A stretch of DNA of 64,000 nucleotides, from NCBI GenBank assembly GCA_964483805.1, contig CAZADH010000002.1, positions 1 to 64,000 on the forward strand, in the 5' to 3' direction. Positions within the stretch are counted from its first letter, which is position 1, and each line of letters starts with the position of its first letter. Position numbers and translations under genes: made by a program. Shown one piece after another: positions 33,619 to 41,182 of this stretch. Origin of the DNA: CAZADH01 sp964483805 (GTDB lineage: Bacteria; Muiribacteriota; Ozemobacteria; Ozemobacterales; Ozemobacteraceae). The notes beneath the pieces are model-generated. The model was given only the letters and a program-made list of their open reading frames with translations, did not search any database and was not told the DNA's origin.

Positions 33619-35055
33619 ATGAAGCCGGAACCACCGATCCTGCAAAAAAACGTCGAGCGCCGACGACACCCCAGAATTCGCGCAATCGTCGATCATCCGC
33701 TGTCAGGACTGATCGTGGTCATCCTCATCTTCCTGTCTGTTGCACTCCTCGTGGTCGAAACGACATGCAGCATCTCACCGGAAATGATGGGTGGACTGCA
33801 GTTGTTGACCGATGCGCTCACCATCTTCTTCGTCATCGAACTGATCCTCCGCTGGATCGTAAGTCCGTCCAATGCACGGTTTCTGCGCAACCACTGGATC
33901 GATATCCTCGCCGTGCTCCCGTTGTTGCGGGTGTTTCGCCTCGGCCGCATTTTTCAACTCGTGCGCTTGTTGCGCGTCTTCTCGCTTGCTACCGTCTTTC
34001 AGCGCCGTGTCGCCCAGTTTGGCGGCGTGTTCGAAGGGCGGGCCGTCGAATACTCGATCTTGACCGGGTTCCTGCTGTTTGCGCTGTTGTTCGGCACCAT
34101 CGGCTTCACCGAGTTCGAAGTCGGGCGGAATCCGACCCTGAACACCCCCGAGGACGCGTTCTGGAAGGCCTTGTTCTCACTGCTCTCGAATCAGTATGCC
34201 GACTATCCTGCGACCCTTGGCGGTCGCCTCGTTTTCGCACTGTTGTCGTTGTTCGGCATGAGTGTCTTCGCGATGTTGACCGGCACGATATCTGCCGTCA
34301 TGATCGACAAACTCAAGGAGAGAGCGATGCAACGCCCGGTAAACCCCGACGATCTCGAGCACCATATTGTCATTTGCGGCTTCAGCGCCAAAGTTGCCAT
34401 TATCGTTCGCGAGTTTCTTGCCGAACCTCGTTACGCCGACCGCGACATCATTCTCGTCTCAGCACAGGCCGATCTTGACGAGTTACGCACCGGGGGCATC
34501 CGCACCGAACGCATCGGCGTCGTGCGCGAGGATTTCACGCGCATCGACGCGCTCCAAAGGGCTGGAATCACCCGTGCCGACGTGGCCATCGTCCTCTCTG
34601 AAGCCGGAGAAAACCGCGCGAACCACGACATCGATGCCAGGACCCTGCTGGCTGCATTGTCCATTGCTCGTTTGCGCCCGGGCATTCACCTCTGCGCTGA
34701 ACTCTACCACCGCGAATACAGTGCCCATCTGAAGATGGGCGGCATCACCAATATCGTCATCCAGGGTGAGGTCTCGGGCAGTCTTCTGGCACGAATCGCC
34801 ATGAACGAGGGTTTGCTCCCGTTCTTTGAAGATTTGCTTACGCCGGGAGAAGGCAACGCACTCTTGTTTGTGAAACCCCCGGCGAATCTCGTCGGCCGCT
34901 CCGTTCGCGATGCCGTTCCGCTCCTGCACGCCACCGAAAATTCACTGCTCGTCGCAGTGAAATCACCCAACAGCGAACTGCGCATCAATGCAGGCGATCA
35001 TGTCATCCGCAGTGATGACGAACTGCTGGTGATCACCCCGGCCCGCGGCGGTTGA
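33619..35055 (+). CDS. Voltage-gated-type ion channel with C-terminal RCK/TrkA-N domain and non-canonical pore
   Basis: The 478-residue protein starts at ATG 33619. The N-terminal half is a six-helix Ion_trans domain: S1 IVVILIFLSVALLVVE; S2 with FFVIELILRW; S4-like helix with Arg at every third position (RVFRLGRIFQLVRLLRV); then S5, pore and S6. The pore loop reads SNQYADYPATLGG (about 190-202) and lacks the TVGYG potassium filter. A cytoplasmic TrkA-N/RCK Rossmann domain (HIVICGFSAKVAIIVREFL) and a TrkA-C-like end (SLLVAVKSPNSELRINAGD) follow. The architecture suggests a ligand-gated cation channel related to RCK or CASTOR/POLLUX-like channels; ion selectivity cannot be assumed to be potassium. 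A promoter with no leader precedes it. Confidence 0.85.
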   Translation: MKPEPPILQKNVERRRHPRIRAIVDHPLSGLIVVILIFLSVALLVVETTCSISPEMMGGLQLLTDALTIFFVIELILRWIVSPSNARFLRNHWIDILAVLPLLRVFRLGRIFQLVRLLRVFSLATVFQRRVAQFGGVFEGRAVEYSILTGFLLFALLFGTIGFTEFEVGRNPTLNTPEDAFWKALFSLLSNQYADYPATLGGRLVFALLSLFGMSVFAMLTGTISAVMIDKLKERAMQRPVNPDDLEHHIVICGFSAKVAIIVREFLAEPRYADRDIILVSAQADLDELRTGGIRTERIGVVREDFTRIDALQRAGITRADVAIVLSEAGENRANHDIDARTLLAALSIARLRPGIHLCAELYHREYSAHLKMGGITNIVIQGEVSGSLLARIAMNEGLLPFFEDLLTPGEGNALLFVKPPANLVGRSVRDAVPLLHATENSLLVAVKSPNSELRINAGDHVIRSDDELLVITPARGG

Positions 35056-35199
35056 TGCCAGACGGCGGCACCACGCGTACGCGGCTTCGGTGCACCGTGG
35101 CCAGGTCAGCAAAATTTGACGGTTCCGACCACAATCTGCAAGAATTGATGTACTGAACCGATGGCCCCGTTCGTGTCTGCCATCGAGAAGGGGTTGATC

Positions 35200-36099
35200 A
35201 TGCGCAAACTGATGCTCGTGCTGTTGATCGCAATCGGGTTCTGCAGCGTCTCGTTGCCCGCCGACTGCCAGGAATTGACGGTCTTTGCCATGTGCCCACC
35301 GCGAACCATGAGCTGGGCCAATCCGCGCGCGCTGCTGTTCTCGACCGCCGGCAACAAACTGACTTTCCACCACATGCAGTACAAGCACTCGATCGGCCAC
35401 GTCTTCATCGAACTGAAGAACGGTGACGAGCGCATGATGGCCGGCAGCATTCCGGTCGGTGATTCGAACGCCCTCAACAAACAAATGTTGATGAAAGAAG
35501 GCGTCGGCCTCGGCATCCTGTTCGCCAACATGCCCGGCACGCTCGAAACCGCGGCCGACCTCGATCCGCAACTGCCCGACCGCTACACCTCGGGTCGCAT
35601 CGCTTTCATCACGTTCAGACTGAGCCAGTCGACCTACGACCGTCTGGTCAAATTCATCAAGGAATACAAAGAGCGCGGTTACGACAAGATCTACAACGGG
35701 CTCAACGAACCGCGCCGCGGATTGGGCGCCGGGTGCGGCACCTTCGGCATGGCCTGCCTCGATGTCGCCGGCTTGTTGCATCCGGTCTGGCGCAACGTCT
35801 GGTACCGGCATGTCGACATCGCGCAACGCCTGATCGGCGGCCGTTTCGGCGGCGGCAAGAAGGTCTCGGTCGCCCAGATCCTCATGGCTGGCTGCTGGGC
35901 CCGCGACGGCGAACCGACCCGCCGCCTCGACCTGTGCGATCCCGACCTCGTCTACAAGTGGGTCAACGCCACCTACGATCGCCAACTCGAAAACGGCGAC
36001 CGCCGCATTGGCCTGGTCAAGCGCAAGAACGCCAAGGGGCTCGTTTACGACTGTTCGCATGTGCCGACCCCGACCGAGCCGATCTTCATCGACGACTGA
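35200..36099 (+). CDS. Secreted protein, possibly a permuted papain/NlpC-like fold
   Basis: The 299-residue protein starts at ATG 35200 with AAGGGG upstream and a signal peptide (MRKLMLVLLIAIGFCSVSLPADC). The mature part contains HSIGHVFIEL (His followed by a beta strand) and, about 100 residues later, YNGLNEPRRGLGAGCGTFGMACLD. A His...Cys order with a 'GC-x-TF' segment is reminiscent of permuted NlpC/P60 (YiiX/LRAT-like) or DUF4105 proteins, but I cannot assign the family firmly. Many Cys residues in the mature region suggest disulphides. An intrinsic terminator follows the gene at 36121. Confidence 0.6.
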   Translation: MRKLMLVLLIAIGFCSVSLPADCQELTVFAMCPPRTMSWANPRALLFSTAGNKLTFHHMQYKHSIGHVFIELKNGDERMMAGSIPVGDSNALNKQMLMKEGVGLGILFANMPGTLETAADLDPQLPDRYTSGRIAFITFRLSQSTYDRLVKFIKEYKERGYDKIYNGLNEPRRGLGAGCGTFGMACLDVAGLLHPVWRNVWYRHVDIAQRLIGGRFGGGKKVSVAQILMAGCWARDGEPTRRLDLCDPDLVYKWVNATYDRQLENGDRRIGLVKRKNAKGLVYDCSHVPTPTEPIFIDD

Positions 36100-36120
36100 C
36101 CGTTCTCGTCACGACGGCAA

Positions 36121-36163
36121 CACCCCCGGCGACCTCGCGGACGCCGGGGGTGCTTGTTTTGTT
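36121..36163 (+). terminator. Intrinsic terminator after the secreted-protein gene
   Basis: A perfect 11-bp stem (CACCCCCGGCG at 36121-36131 with CGCCGGGGGTG at 36142-36152) and a 10-nt loop are followed by CTTGTTTTGTT. It starts 21 nt after the stop codon at 36099. Confidence 0.85.
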
Positions 36164-36182
36164 CAATACAATATATTACAAA

Positions 36183-36833
36183 TCAGGACCAGAGCGCGCG
36201 CACCCGGGCCGCAATCTTGTCGTGGTCGGTGACCTGCCAGGCCCAGAGGTGCTGCCGACGGCCCTCGGCAACATAATCGGGAATGTCGTCGAGGTAGAGA
36301 ATGTGCTCGGGGGCCATGCCTGCCTGGGCGATGGCGTCGTGATAGATGGCCGGGTCTGGTTTCATCGCGCCCACACGGTGCGACATCGTCAGTTGGTTGA
36401 ACCAGCGCAACGCCGGGTTGGTGCGGATCTCGAGACGTTCGTGCAGGGCATTGGTGTTCGACAGCAAGCCGATGCGGCAACGGGGTGCCAGCCACTCGAC
36501 CAACGCCGTCATGACCTCGGAACGCACGAAGATGCCGGCAAAGGCCTCGTCAAAGAGAGCACAATCGAGCGGAATGCCGAGAATGTCGCACACCCGTTGG
36601 CGGAAAACGGCCTCGTCGAGTTCGCCCCGCTCAAACTCGGAGGCCAACGCCGTATGCGCGTAGAGTTGCCGCCACGCGACCTCCGGATCGCGCGGGGAGC
36701 CGGCGAGCAGGCGGCGGATGAAGCGACGGTTGTCGAACCAGGCCATGACGTTGCCGTAATCGAACAACACCAGGCGGGGTCGCCACCCCGCCGGCGCAAC
36801 CGGACCGTTCTGTGCAAAAGCAACCGTGTTCAT
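36183..36833 (-). CDS. HAD-superfamily hydrolase, subfamily IA (YihX-like)
   Basis: The protein has 216 residues from ATG 36833; an in-frame ATG at 36851 is an alternative. HAD motifs: I, LVLFDYGNVMAWFD (nucleophile Asp); II, IGLLSNTNALHE; III, GAMKPDPAIYH; IV, ILYLDDIPDYV. The 'FD-x-GNV' form and the helical cap between motifs I and II match YihX-type sugar-phosphate phosphatases. Substrate is unknown. There is no convincing ribosome-binding site for either start; TATCAT lies 8 nt before ATG 36833. The gene is divergent from the zincin gene with an intergenic space of about 33 nt. Confidence 0.88.
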   Translation of the reverse strand: MNTVAFAQNGPVAPAGWRPRLVLFDYGNVMAWFDNRRFIRRLLAGSPRDPEVAWRQLYAHTALASEFERGELDEAVFRQRVCDILGIPLDCALFDEAFAGIFVRSEVMTALVEWLAPRCRIGLLSNTNALHERLEIRTNPALRWFNQLTMSHRVGAMKPDPAIYHDAIAQAGMAPEHILYLDDIPDYVAEGRRQHLWAWQVTDHDKIAARVRALWS

Positions 36834-36866
36834 GCGGCGGCATGATACCATGACCCGGGATCAACC

Positions 36867-37334
36867 ATGGCCAACTTCTCAGTATTCAAAGCGATCGTGC
36901 GCGAACAACTGCGCAAGATTCCGCGCCGGTTTCGGCGCGGCGTGCATGGCTTTCGCGTCGAACGACGCGCCAAGCGGCAGCCCGGCTCGTTGTCGGGGCT
37001 CTACATTCTCGGCACGTATCACACCGACGCCGACCATCTCGGGCCCGTAGTTACATTGTATTACGGTTCGTTTCGCCGCGTTTTCCCCGAGGCGACGCTG
37101 CGCCTGGTGCGCCGCGAGGTGGCCAAGACCATTGCCCACGAACTGCTGCACCACTGGGAACTGCAAGCCGGACGCGACCTGCTCGGTGACGAAGACCGCC
37201 TGCAGTTAGCGCGCTGGCGCCGCCGCATGGGTCTGGCCGGCGATACGATCACCGGGCGCAGCGTCCTCGAGGCGCTCACCTTCATCTATTGCCTGCTGTT
37301 GATCCTGGCTTTCGTCGCCGCACTCGCCAATTGA
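36867..37334 (+). CDS. Zincin-like metallopeptidase with C-terminal membrane segment
   Basis: The 155-residue protein begins with a basic region (REQLRKIPRRFRRGVHGFRVERRAKR). It then has GPVVTLYYGSFRRVF and the zinc motif TIAHELLHHWE (HExxH), the pattern of the small 'possibly zinc metallo-peptidase' family (PF06262 type). A hydrophobic C-terminal segment (EALTFIYCLLLILAFVAALA) would anchor it in the membrane, which is unusual for that family. Proteolysis has not been shown for most members. The 33-nt divergent spacing from the HAD gene means that the promoters overlap. Confidence 0.8.
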   Translation: MANFSVFKAIVREQLRKIPRRFRRGVHGFRVERRAKRQPGSLSGLYILGTYHTDADHLGPVVTLYYGSFRRVFPEATLRLVRREVAKTIAHELLHHWELQAGRDLLGDEDRLQLARWRRRMGLAGDTITGRSVLEALTFIYCLLLILAFVAALAN

Positions 37335-37336
37335 CA

Positions 37337-37364
37337 ACGCCGCGGCCTGACTGCGCCGCGGCGT
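37337..37364. terminator. GC-rich hairpin between convergent genes
   Basis: ACGCCGCGGC (37337-37346) pairs perfectly with GCCGCGGCGT (37355-37364) across an 8-nt loop, between the zincin gene and the GH1 homologue, which converge. No T-run, but the position suits a bidirectional terminator. Confidence 0.5.
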
Positions 37365-37387
37365 GATCGACGACGAGCGAAGAACGA

Positions 37388-38815
37388 TCAGGGCAACCCG
37401 TTGGCGGCGGCACATTTGCCGAGCATATCGGCGCCCGGAGCGAGTTTGCGTTCTTGAACCGCAGTGTTGACCGTCAACAACCCACGTTTCGGCGCAAACC
37501 CATGTTCGTATTCGAAGCCCGACAACAGCGGTTCGACGAAGAACCCACGCAGATCGACACCTTGCGCAACCGCGGCCACGGCGTGACGCACATGCTCGAG
37601 AATGAAGGCCTCACGACGCGTGCCGGCGCGATCGTCGACACCGACCATCGCGTAAACCGGCACCTGGACCGACTTGAGCGAAACCAGCAGTTTCGCCAGA
37701 TCGGCCGGATCGATGACTTGCCCCAGGTCGTCGGCCGCCATGCCCTGCGGCACGACCCGCTCGACGAACAGGGGCTTGAGCAGGTTGAACTTGATCTCGG
37801 CCAGGCCGCGGTAGTTCACGATCAGGAAATCGGCCGCCTTCGGGAACAACGGGCCACCGGCATTGATCGGGGCGCCACCGGGAACCGACCCGCCTTTGCC
37901 AAAGGTGTCGCTCTTGCCGAACGCCTCGCCCTTGCCGCTGGAACCCGATTGACCGGCCGGGAGCGCTCGCGGCAGCACACCGTCGAGGAAGGTCCAGTTC
38001 ATCAACCCGTCTTGGGCACGGGCCAACGCCACGTCGGTCGGGTTGTCGATGCGCGCCGGGCGAACCCAGGTCATGCCGTGCAGGAGACCGACGGCGCAGT
38101 TGACGCCATCGTTGTCGGCATCGGCCAGATCGTGCCGCTTGAGCATATCGTAGGCACCGCGTTGCATGCCCATCAGCACGGCAACCGCTTTGCCGTAGGG
38201 CGTCACGTCACACATGCCCGGCGGACACCGCGCGTCTTTGAAAGCCCGGGTGGCATAGGAAACCGGCTCCCGCAGCGGCAACCACTCGTCGACTTTGTCG
38301 CCGAGTCGCTTGGCCACAACCTCAGCGTACTTGTCGAAATCGAGGATGGTCGCGGGCACCATCAACCCACCTTTGGCAGCAACCCACTGCGGCAAGGTAT
38401 GATCGAACAGCACGACCATCGGGCGCAACCCCGCCTTGCGCGCGGCACCAAGCACTTCGGCATAGTGGGCCAACGACGCCTCGTCGAACTGACCCTGCAT
38501 CGGCTCGATGCGGCTCCATTCGAGCGAGATGATCAAGGCGTTGAGATGGAGCTTCTTTGCCCAGTCGATGTCTTCGGGATACAACTGCCAATGGTTGCAG
38601 GCCTGCCCCGACACTGAACCATCGGAGATCTTGCCGGGCATCTGTTCCCACATTGTCCAGTCGTTGGCGTGGTTGCCCTCGTTGGCGTGGGCAGAAATCA
38701 GGCTGCCCCACAAAAACCCCGGACCAAACCCGTTACCACCGGCCCAGACCGTCGTGCCGACCAGCAGGGCCATTCCGAGGATGCATGCGATGGCGCCGAT
38801 TGACTGTCGTTTCAT
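37388..38815 (-). CDS. Secreted GH1 (beta-glucosidase) family homologue lacking catalytic residues
   Basis: The 475-residue protein starts at ATG 38815 (TGGAGA upstream) and has a signal peptide (MKRQSIGAIACILGMALLVGTTVWA). A GH1 barrel is evident: GFLWGSLISAHANEGNHAND, CNHWQLYPEDIDWAKKLHLN, LEWSRIEPMQGQFDE, PLREPVSY and FEYEHGFAPKRGLLTVN. Key positions differ: the QxE of the N-terminal motif is ANE; the acid/base motif NEP is REP (R182, E183); and the nucleophile motif TENG is replaced around residue 389 by YAMVGVDDRAG, with no Glu. A Gly/Ser/Lys-rich insert (about 285-320) is also unusual. It is probably a non-catalytic carbohydrate-binding or structural derivative. A TATAAT-containing promoter lies upstream. 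Confidence 0.82.
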   Translation of the reverse strand: MKRQSIGAIACILGMALLVGTTVWAGGNGFGPGFLWGSLISAHANEGNHANDWTMWEQMPGKISDGSVSGQACNHWQLYPEDIDWAKKLHLNALIISLEWSRIEPMQGQFDEASLAHYAEVLGAARKAGLRPMVVLFDHTLPQWVAAKGGLMVPATILDFDKYAEVVAKRLGDKVDEWLPLREPVSYATRAFKDARCPPGMCDVTPYGKAVAVLMGMQRGAYDMLKRHDLADADNDGVNCAVGLLHGMTWVRPARIDNPTDVALARAQDGLMNWTFLDGVLPRALPAGQSGSSGKGEAFGKSDTFGKGGSVPGGAPINAGGPLFPKAADFLIVNYRGLAEIKFNLLKPLFVERVVPQGMAADDLGQVIDPADLAKLLVSLKSVQVPVYAMVGVDDRAGTRREAFILEHVRHAVAAVAQGVDLRGFFVEPLLSGFEYEHGFAPKRGLLTVNTAVQERKLAPGADMLGKCAAANGLP

Positions 38816-38897
38816 GGCTGTTCTCCAGAATCGTGCTGTTCTTCGCGGGGTCGACACACCAATACTTAATGTGGCCGTGTCGAACCGCACCGATGGG

Positions 38898-38928
38898 ATT
38901 ATACCCGACAGACCGGTACCCCCTGCAA
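38898..38928 (-). promoter_or_regulatory. Putative promoter of the GH1-homologue gene
   Basis: On the minus strand TTGCAG (38928-38923), a 19-nt spacer and a perfect TATAAT (38903-38898), about 80 nt before the ATG at 38815. The spacer is longer than ideal. Confidence 0.5.
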
Positions 38929-39000
38929 GAGTGAGAGAACGAGTTACCGTTCCGAACCCCTTGTACTGCGACCAGCGAGGTCGTAAAATGAACCCGAACC

Positions 39001-39951
39001 ATGAAACCGCACGATGACATGAGCCCAGACCCAACCGAAACCGAGCCCGTCCCAACGGACCGGCCGCCCGAGCCCGTGCGGCATCCGCGCACCGGCGACT
39101 CCACACCCGACCCCACAACCGAAGCGCTGTTGGGTGCGGTCGATCGCGGTGGTCTCGGACGGCACGGCGCCCGTCTGATCGTCGGGCTCGCCGCTTCCGG
39201 CCGAACGCTGTTCACCCTCGACGAGATCCACCGCCGCAGCGGGTTGCACCCGCGGCACTGCGAGTCATTGTTGCGTGGGCTCGTTGAGCGCGGGTGGCTG
39301 CGCCGGGTACGCAAGGGCCTGTATGCGCTCATCCCCATCGACATCGTCGATGCCCGACAGTGGTCGCCGGACCCCGTGTTGGTTGCCGCCCATCTGTTCA
39401 GCCATGCCACCTTGTCGCACGGCACGGCGCTGCTCATTCATGGCCTGACACTTCAGGGCCGGCCAATGTTCCCCTACACGGTCGTCAGCCCGATGCGCCA
39501 GGCCGATGTGATGATCGACCAGAACCAATACCATGCCGTCTACCGCCCGGCGGAAGCCGCGTTCGGCGCGATGGACCTCTTTCACAGCGGCACCCTCGTG
39601 CGGGTCACCGACCTCGAACGCACGTTCTGCGACGTTCTCCTCGAACCCGATCACTGTGGCGGCATCTGGGAAGCCATGCGTGCTTTTGGACAACTGCACG
39701 ACCGGCTCGACTTCGAACGCCTCGATGAATATGTACAACGTATTGATCGCCGGGTGTTGTGCAAGCGCCTTGGTTACACCTGCGAACTGTTCGGGGTGTT
39801 CGGGCCCTGGCTAGACCGCTGGCATGCGCGTGTCGATGCCAACTACAACCTGCTCGATCCGACCGGGCAGGTGCGGGGCCTCACCCATCCGCGCTGGCGT
39901 TTGCGCATCAACATCAACCCGCGCTACCTCGAAACCCTGGCGCGGCGATGA
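39001..39951 (+). CDS. AbiEi-like antitoxin/transcriptional regulator
   Basis: The 316-residue protein starts at ATG 39001 (39019 possible), with a Pro/Asp-rich tail of about 40 residues. A winged-helix segment (TLDEIHRRSGLHPRHCESLLRGL, then VERGWLRRVRKGLYAL) is followed by the AbiEi-type domain: LSHGTALLIHGLT, YTVVSPMRQADVMID, VRVTDLERTFCDVLLEPDHCGGIWEAM. AbiEi proteins repress their own operon and neutralise the nucleotidyltransferase toxin AbiEii in type IV toxin-antitoxin systems. Here the gene overlaps its downstream neighbour by ATGA, but that neighbour shows no nucleotidyltransferase motif, so the pair is either atypical or only a regulator with a coupled target. Confidence 0.78.
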   Translation: MKPHDDMSPDPTETEPVPTDRPPEPVRHPRTGDSTPDPTTEALLGAVDRGGLGRHGARLIVGLAASGRTLFTLDEIHRRSGLHPRHCESLLRGLVERGWLRRVRKGLYALIPIDIVDARQWSPDPVLVAAHLFSHATLSHGTALLIHGLTLQGRPMFPYTVVSPMRQADVMIDQNQYHAVYRPAEAAFGAMDLFHSGTLVRVTDLERTFCDVLLEPDHCGGIWEAMRAFGQLHDRLDFERLDEYVQRIDRRVLCKRLGYTCELFGVFGPWLDRWHARVDANYNLLDPTGQVRGLTHPRWRLRININPRYLETLARR

Positions 39952-40931
39952 GGCCGGCCCGCACCCACACATTTCATCGTCTTTGGGCCGAGCACAAGTA
40001 TCGGGTCATGGCCCAGAGCTACAAACGGTATCTGCATTGCGGCCAACTCGTGTCGGCGCAACCTCCGCGGGCCCGCGCCTTTCTGCGCCAGCTCGCCGAG
40101 CATCTCGATGACCCGATGGTCGAGCGCAACAACGCGCTCCTGCATGCGTACGGGCACCTGAAGCGCAAACTGCCCGAGGACGAGAAAGAGACGCTGATTG
40201 CGGCCATCGCCGACAATGTGCCCGAGGCCCTCGACCAACTGTACGCCGGGGTCGTGGCCCTCGACGACCAGTATCTGCTCGGATCGCGCCTGTTTCGCGA
40301 CCGGCATGGGTTCTACAAGTGGCTCGAGCCGGCCGGCACGCTGGTGATCGCGTTCGGACCCAGCGAAGTCGTCCTGTCGAGCGATCGGCTGGTCGAACGT
40401 GTCGCTGCCGTAGTCCGCACCGAGAACTTCGACCTCGGTGCGTTGCGCGAACTGGCGTCTCTCGACACCCACGCTGGTCCGGGCATTGATCTGGCTACCT
40501 GGCAGAGTTGGCCGACATCGCTACGCATGGTTCTCTTGCATCATCTGGCCGTGGTCGTACTGTCGCGCCGGGTGATCGGTCATCCGCGGTGGCCCTGGGC
40601 ACATTTGTTCGAGGTCCTCGCCGGCACCCACCACCCCGAGCCAACTGTCGTCGCTCCCGGCGAAGCCGTTCTGCTGGCGGTCGAACGCTTCTGGGACGAC
40701 AATCCGGCGACCGTCGGCGAACTGCCGTCACCGGCCCAGTTGGCCGGGGTCTGGGGCGAGTCGATCGGCGGGCATCATTTCGCAACACCGAGCATCGATC
40801 TGGCCATCAGAACCATCGGCGAGCTGTTTGCTCTCGGTGACAAGGCCCTGGTCGCCGACATCGACGCCGAACCGCTCGAGCCCGAGCCAGAAGAGGCCGC
40901 CGCTGATCCGTATGCCGACCCAGATGAGTAA
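39948..40931 (+). CDS. Unknown protein translationally coupled to the AbiEi-like regulator
   Basis: The 327-residue soluble protein begins MRPARTHTFHRLWAEHKYRV, with ATG 39948 overlapping the regulator's stop by ATGA. Its N-terminal half is helical and charged (for example ARAFLRQLAEHLDDPMVERNN and RKLPEDEKETLIAAI). The middle has LVIAFGPSEVVLSSDRLVERV and a Leu-rich helix (LRMVLLHHLAVVVLSRRVIG). The C-terminus is acidic (EPLEPEPEEAAADPYADPDE). I see no AbiEii nucleotidyltransferase signature (GS/GGT...DxD), no Walker motif and no nuclease motif. Its placement makes it the candidate effector or toxin of the pair, but this is inference from gene order alone. Confidence 0.65.
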   Translation: MRPARTHTFHRLWAEHKYRVMAQSYKRYLHCGQLVSAQPPRARAFLRQLAEHLDDPMVERNNALLHAYGHLKRKLPEDEKETLIAAIADNVPEALDQLYAGVVALDDQYLLGSRLFRDRHGFYKWLEPAGTLVIAFGPSEVVLSSDRLVERVAAVVRTENFDLGALRELASLDTHAGPGIDLATWQSWPTSLRMVLLHHLAVVVLSRRVIGHPRWPWAHLFEVLAGTHHPEPTVVAPGEAVLLAVERFWDDNPATVGELPSPAQLAGVWGESIGGHHFATPSIDLAIRTIGELFALGDKALVADIDAEPLEPEPEEAAADPYADPDE

Positions 40932-41048
40932 ATGAAGCAATACATTTTCCATACAATGGCAACACGTCTTCGGTCATTGATTCGTCAGGTCGAAGCAATC
41001 CTCCCCGTTCAATAAACACGAAATCGCCGACAACATTCCTCGTCCCCC

Positions 41049-41077
41049 TTGGCAGCATGAGGTGCTTTTGGTACACT
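41049..41077 (+). promoter_or_regulatory. Putative promoter of the giant TPR gene
   Basis: TTGGCA (41049-41054), 17-nt spacer, TACACT (41072-41077). If real, transcription starts near 41084, which rules out the upstream in-frame ATG at 41057 as the start of the TPR protein. Confidence 0.5.
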
Positions 41078-41182
41078 GACCCGGCCGCGGTTGCGTGCCG
41101 CCGCGTTGTCCGTCGCTTCCCGTGCGGCAAACCCTATGACAACTGCGGTCGATTGTTCGGGAAAGGCTCTGGTCATCCGCCA

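Noticed and set aside
41057..41182. Upstream ATG at 41057 as the start of the giant TPR protein
   Set aside because: It overlaps the probable promoter (41049-41077), has no ribosome-binding site, and the extra residues resemble non-coding translation.
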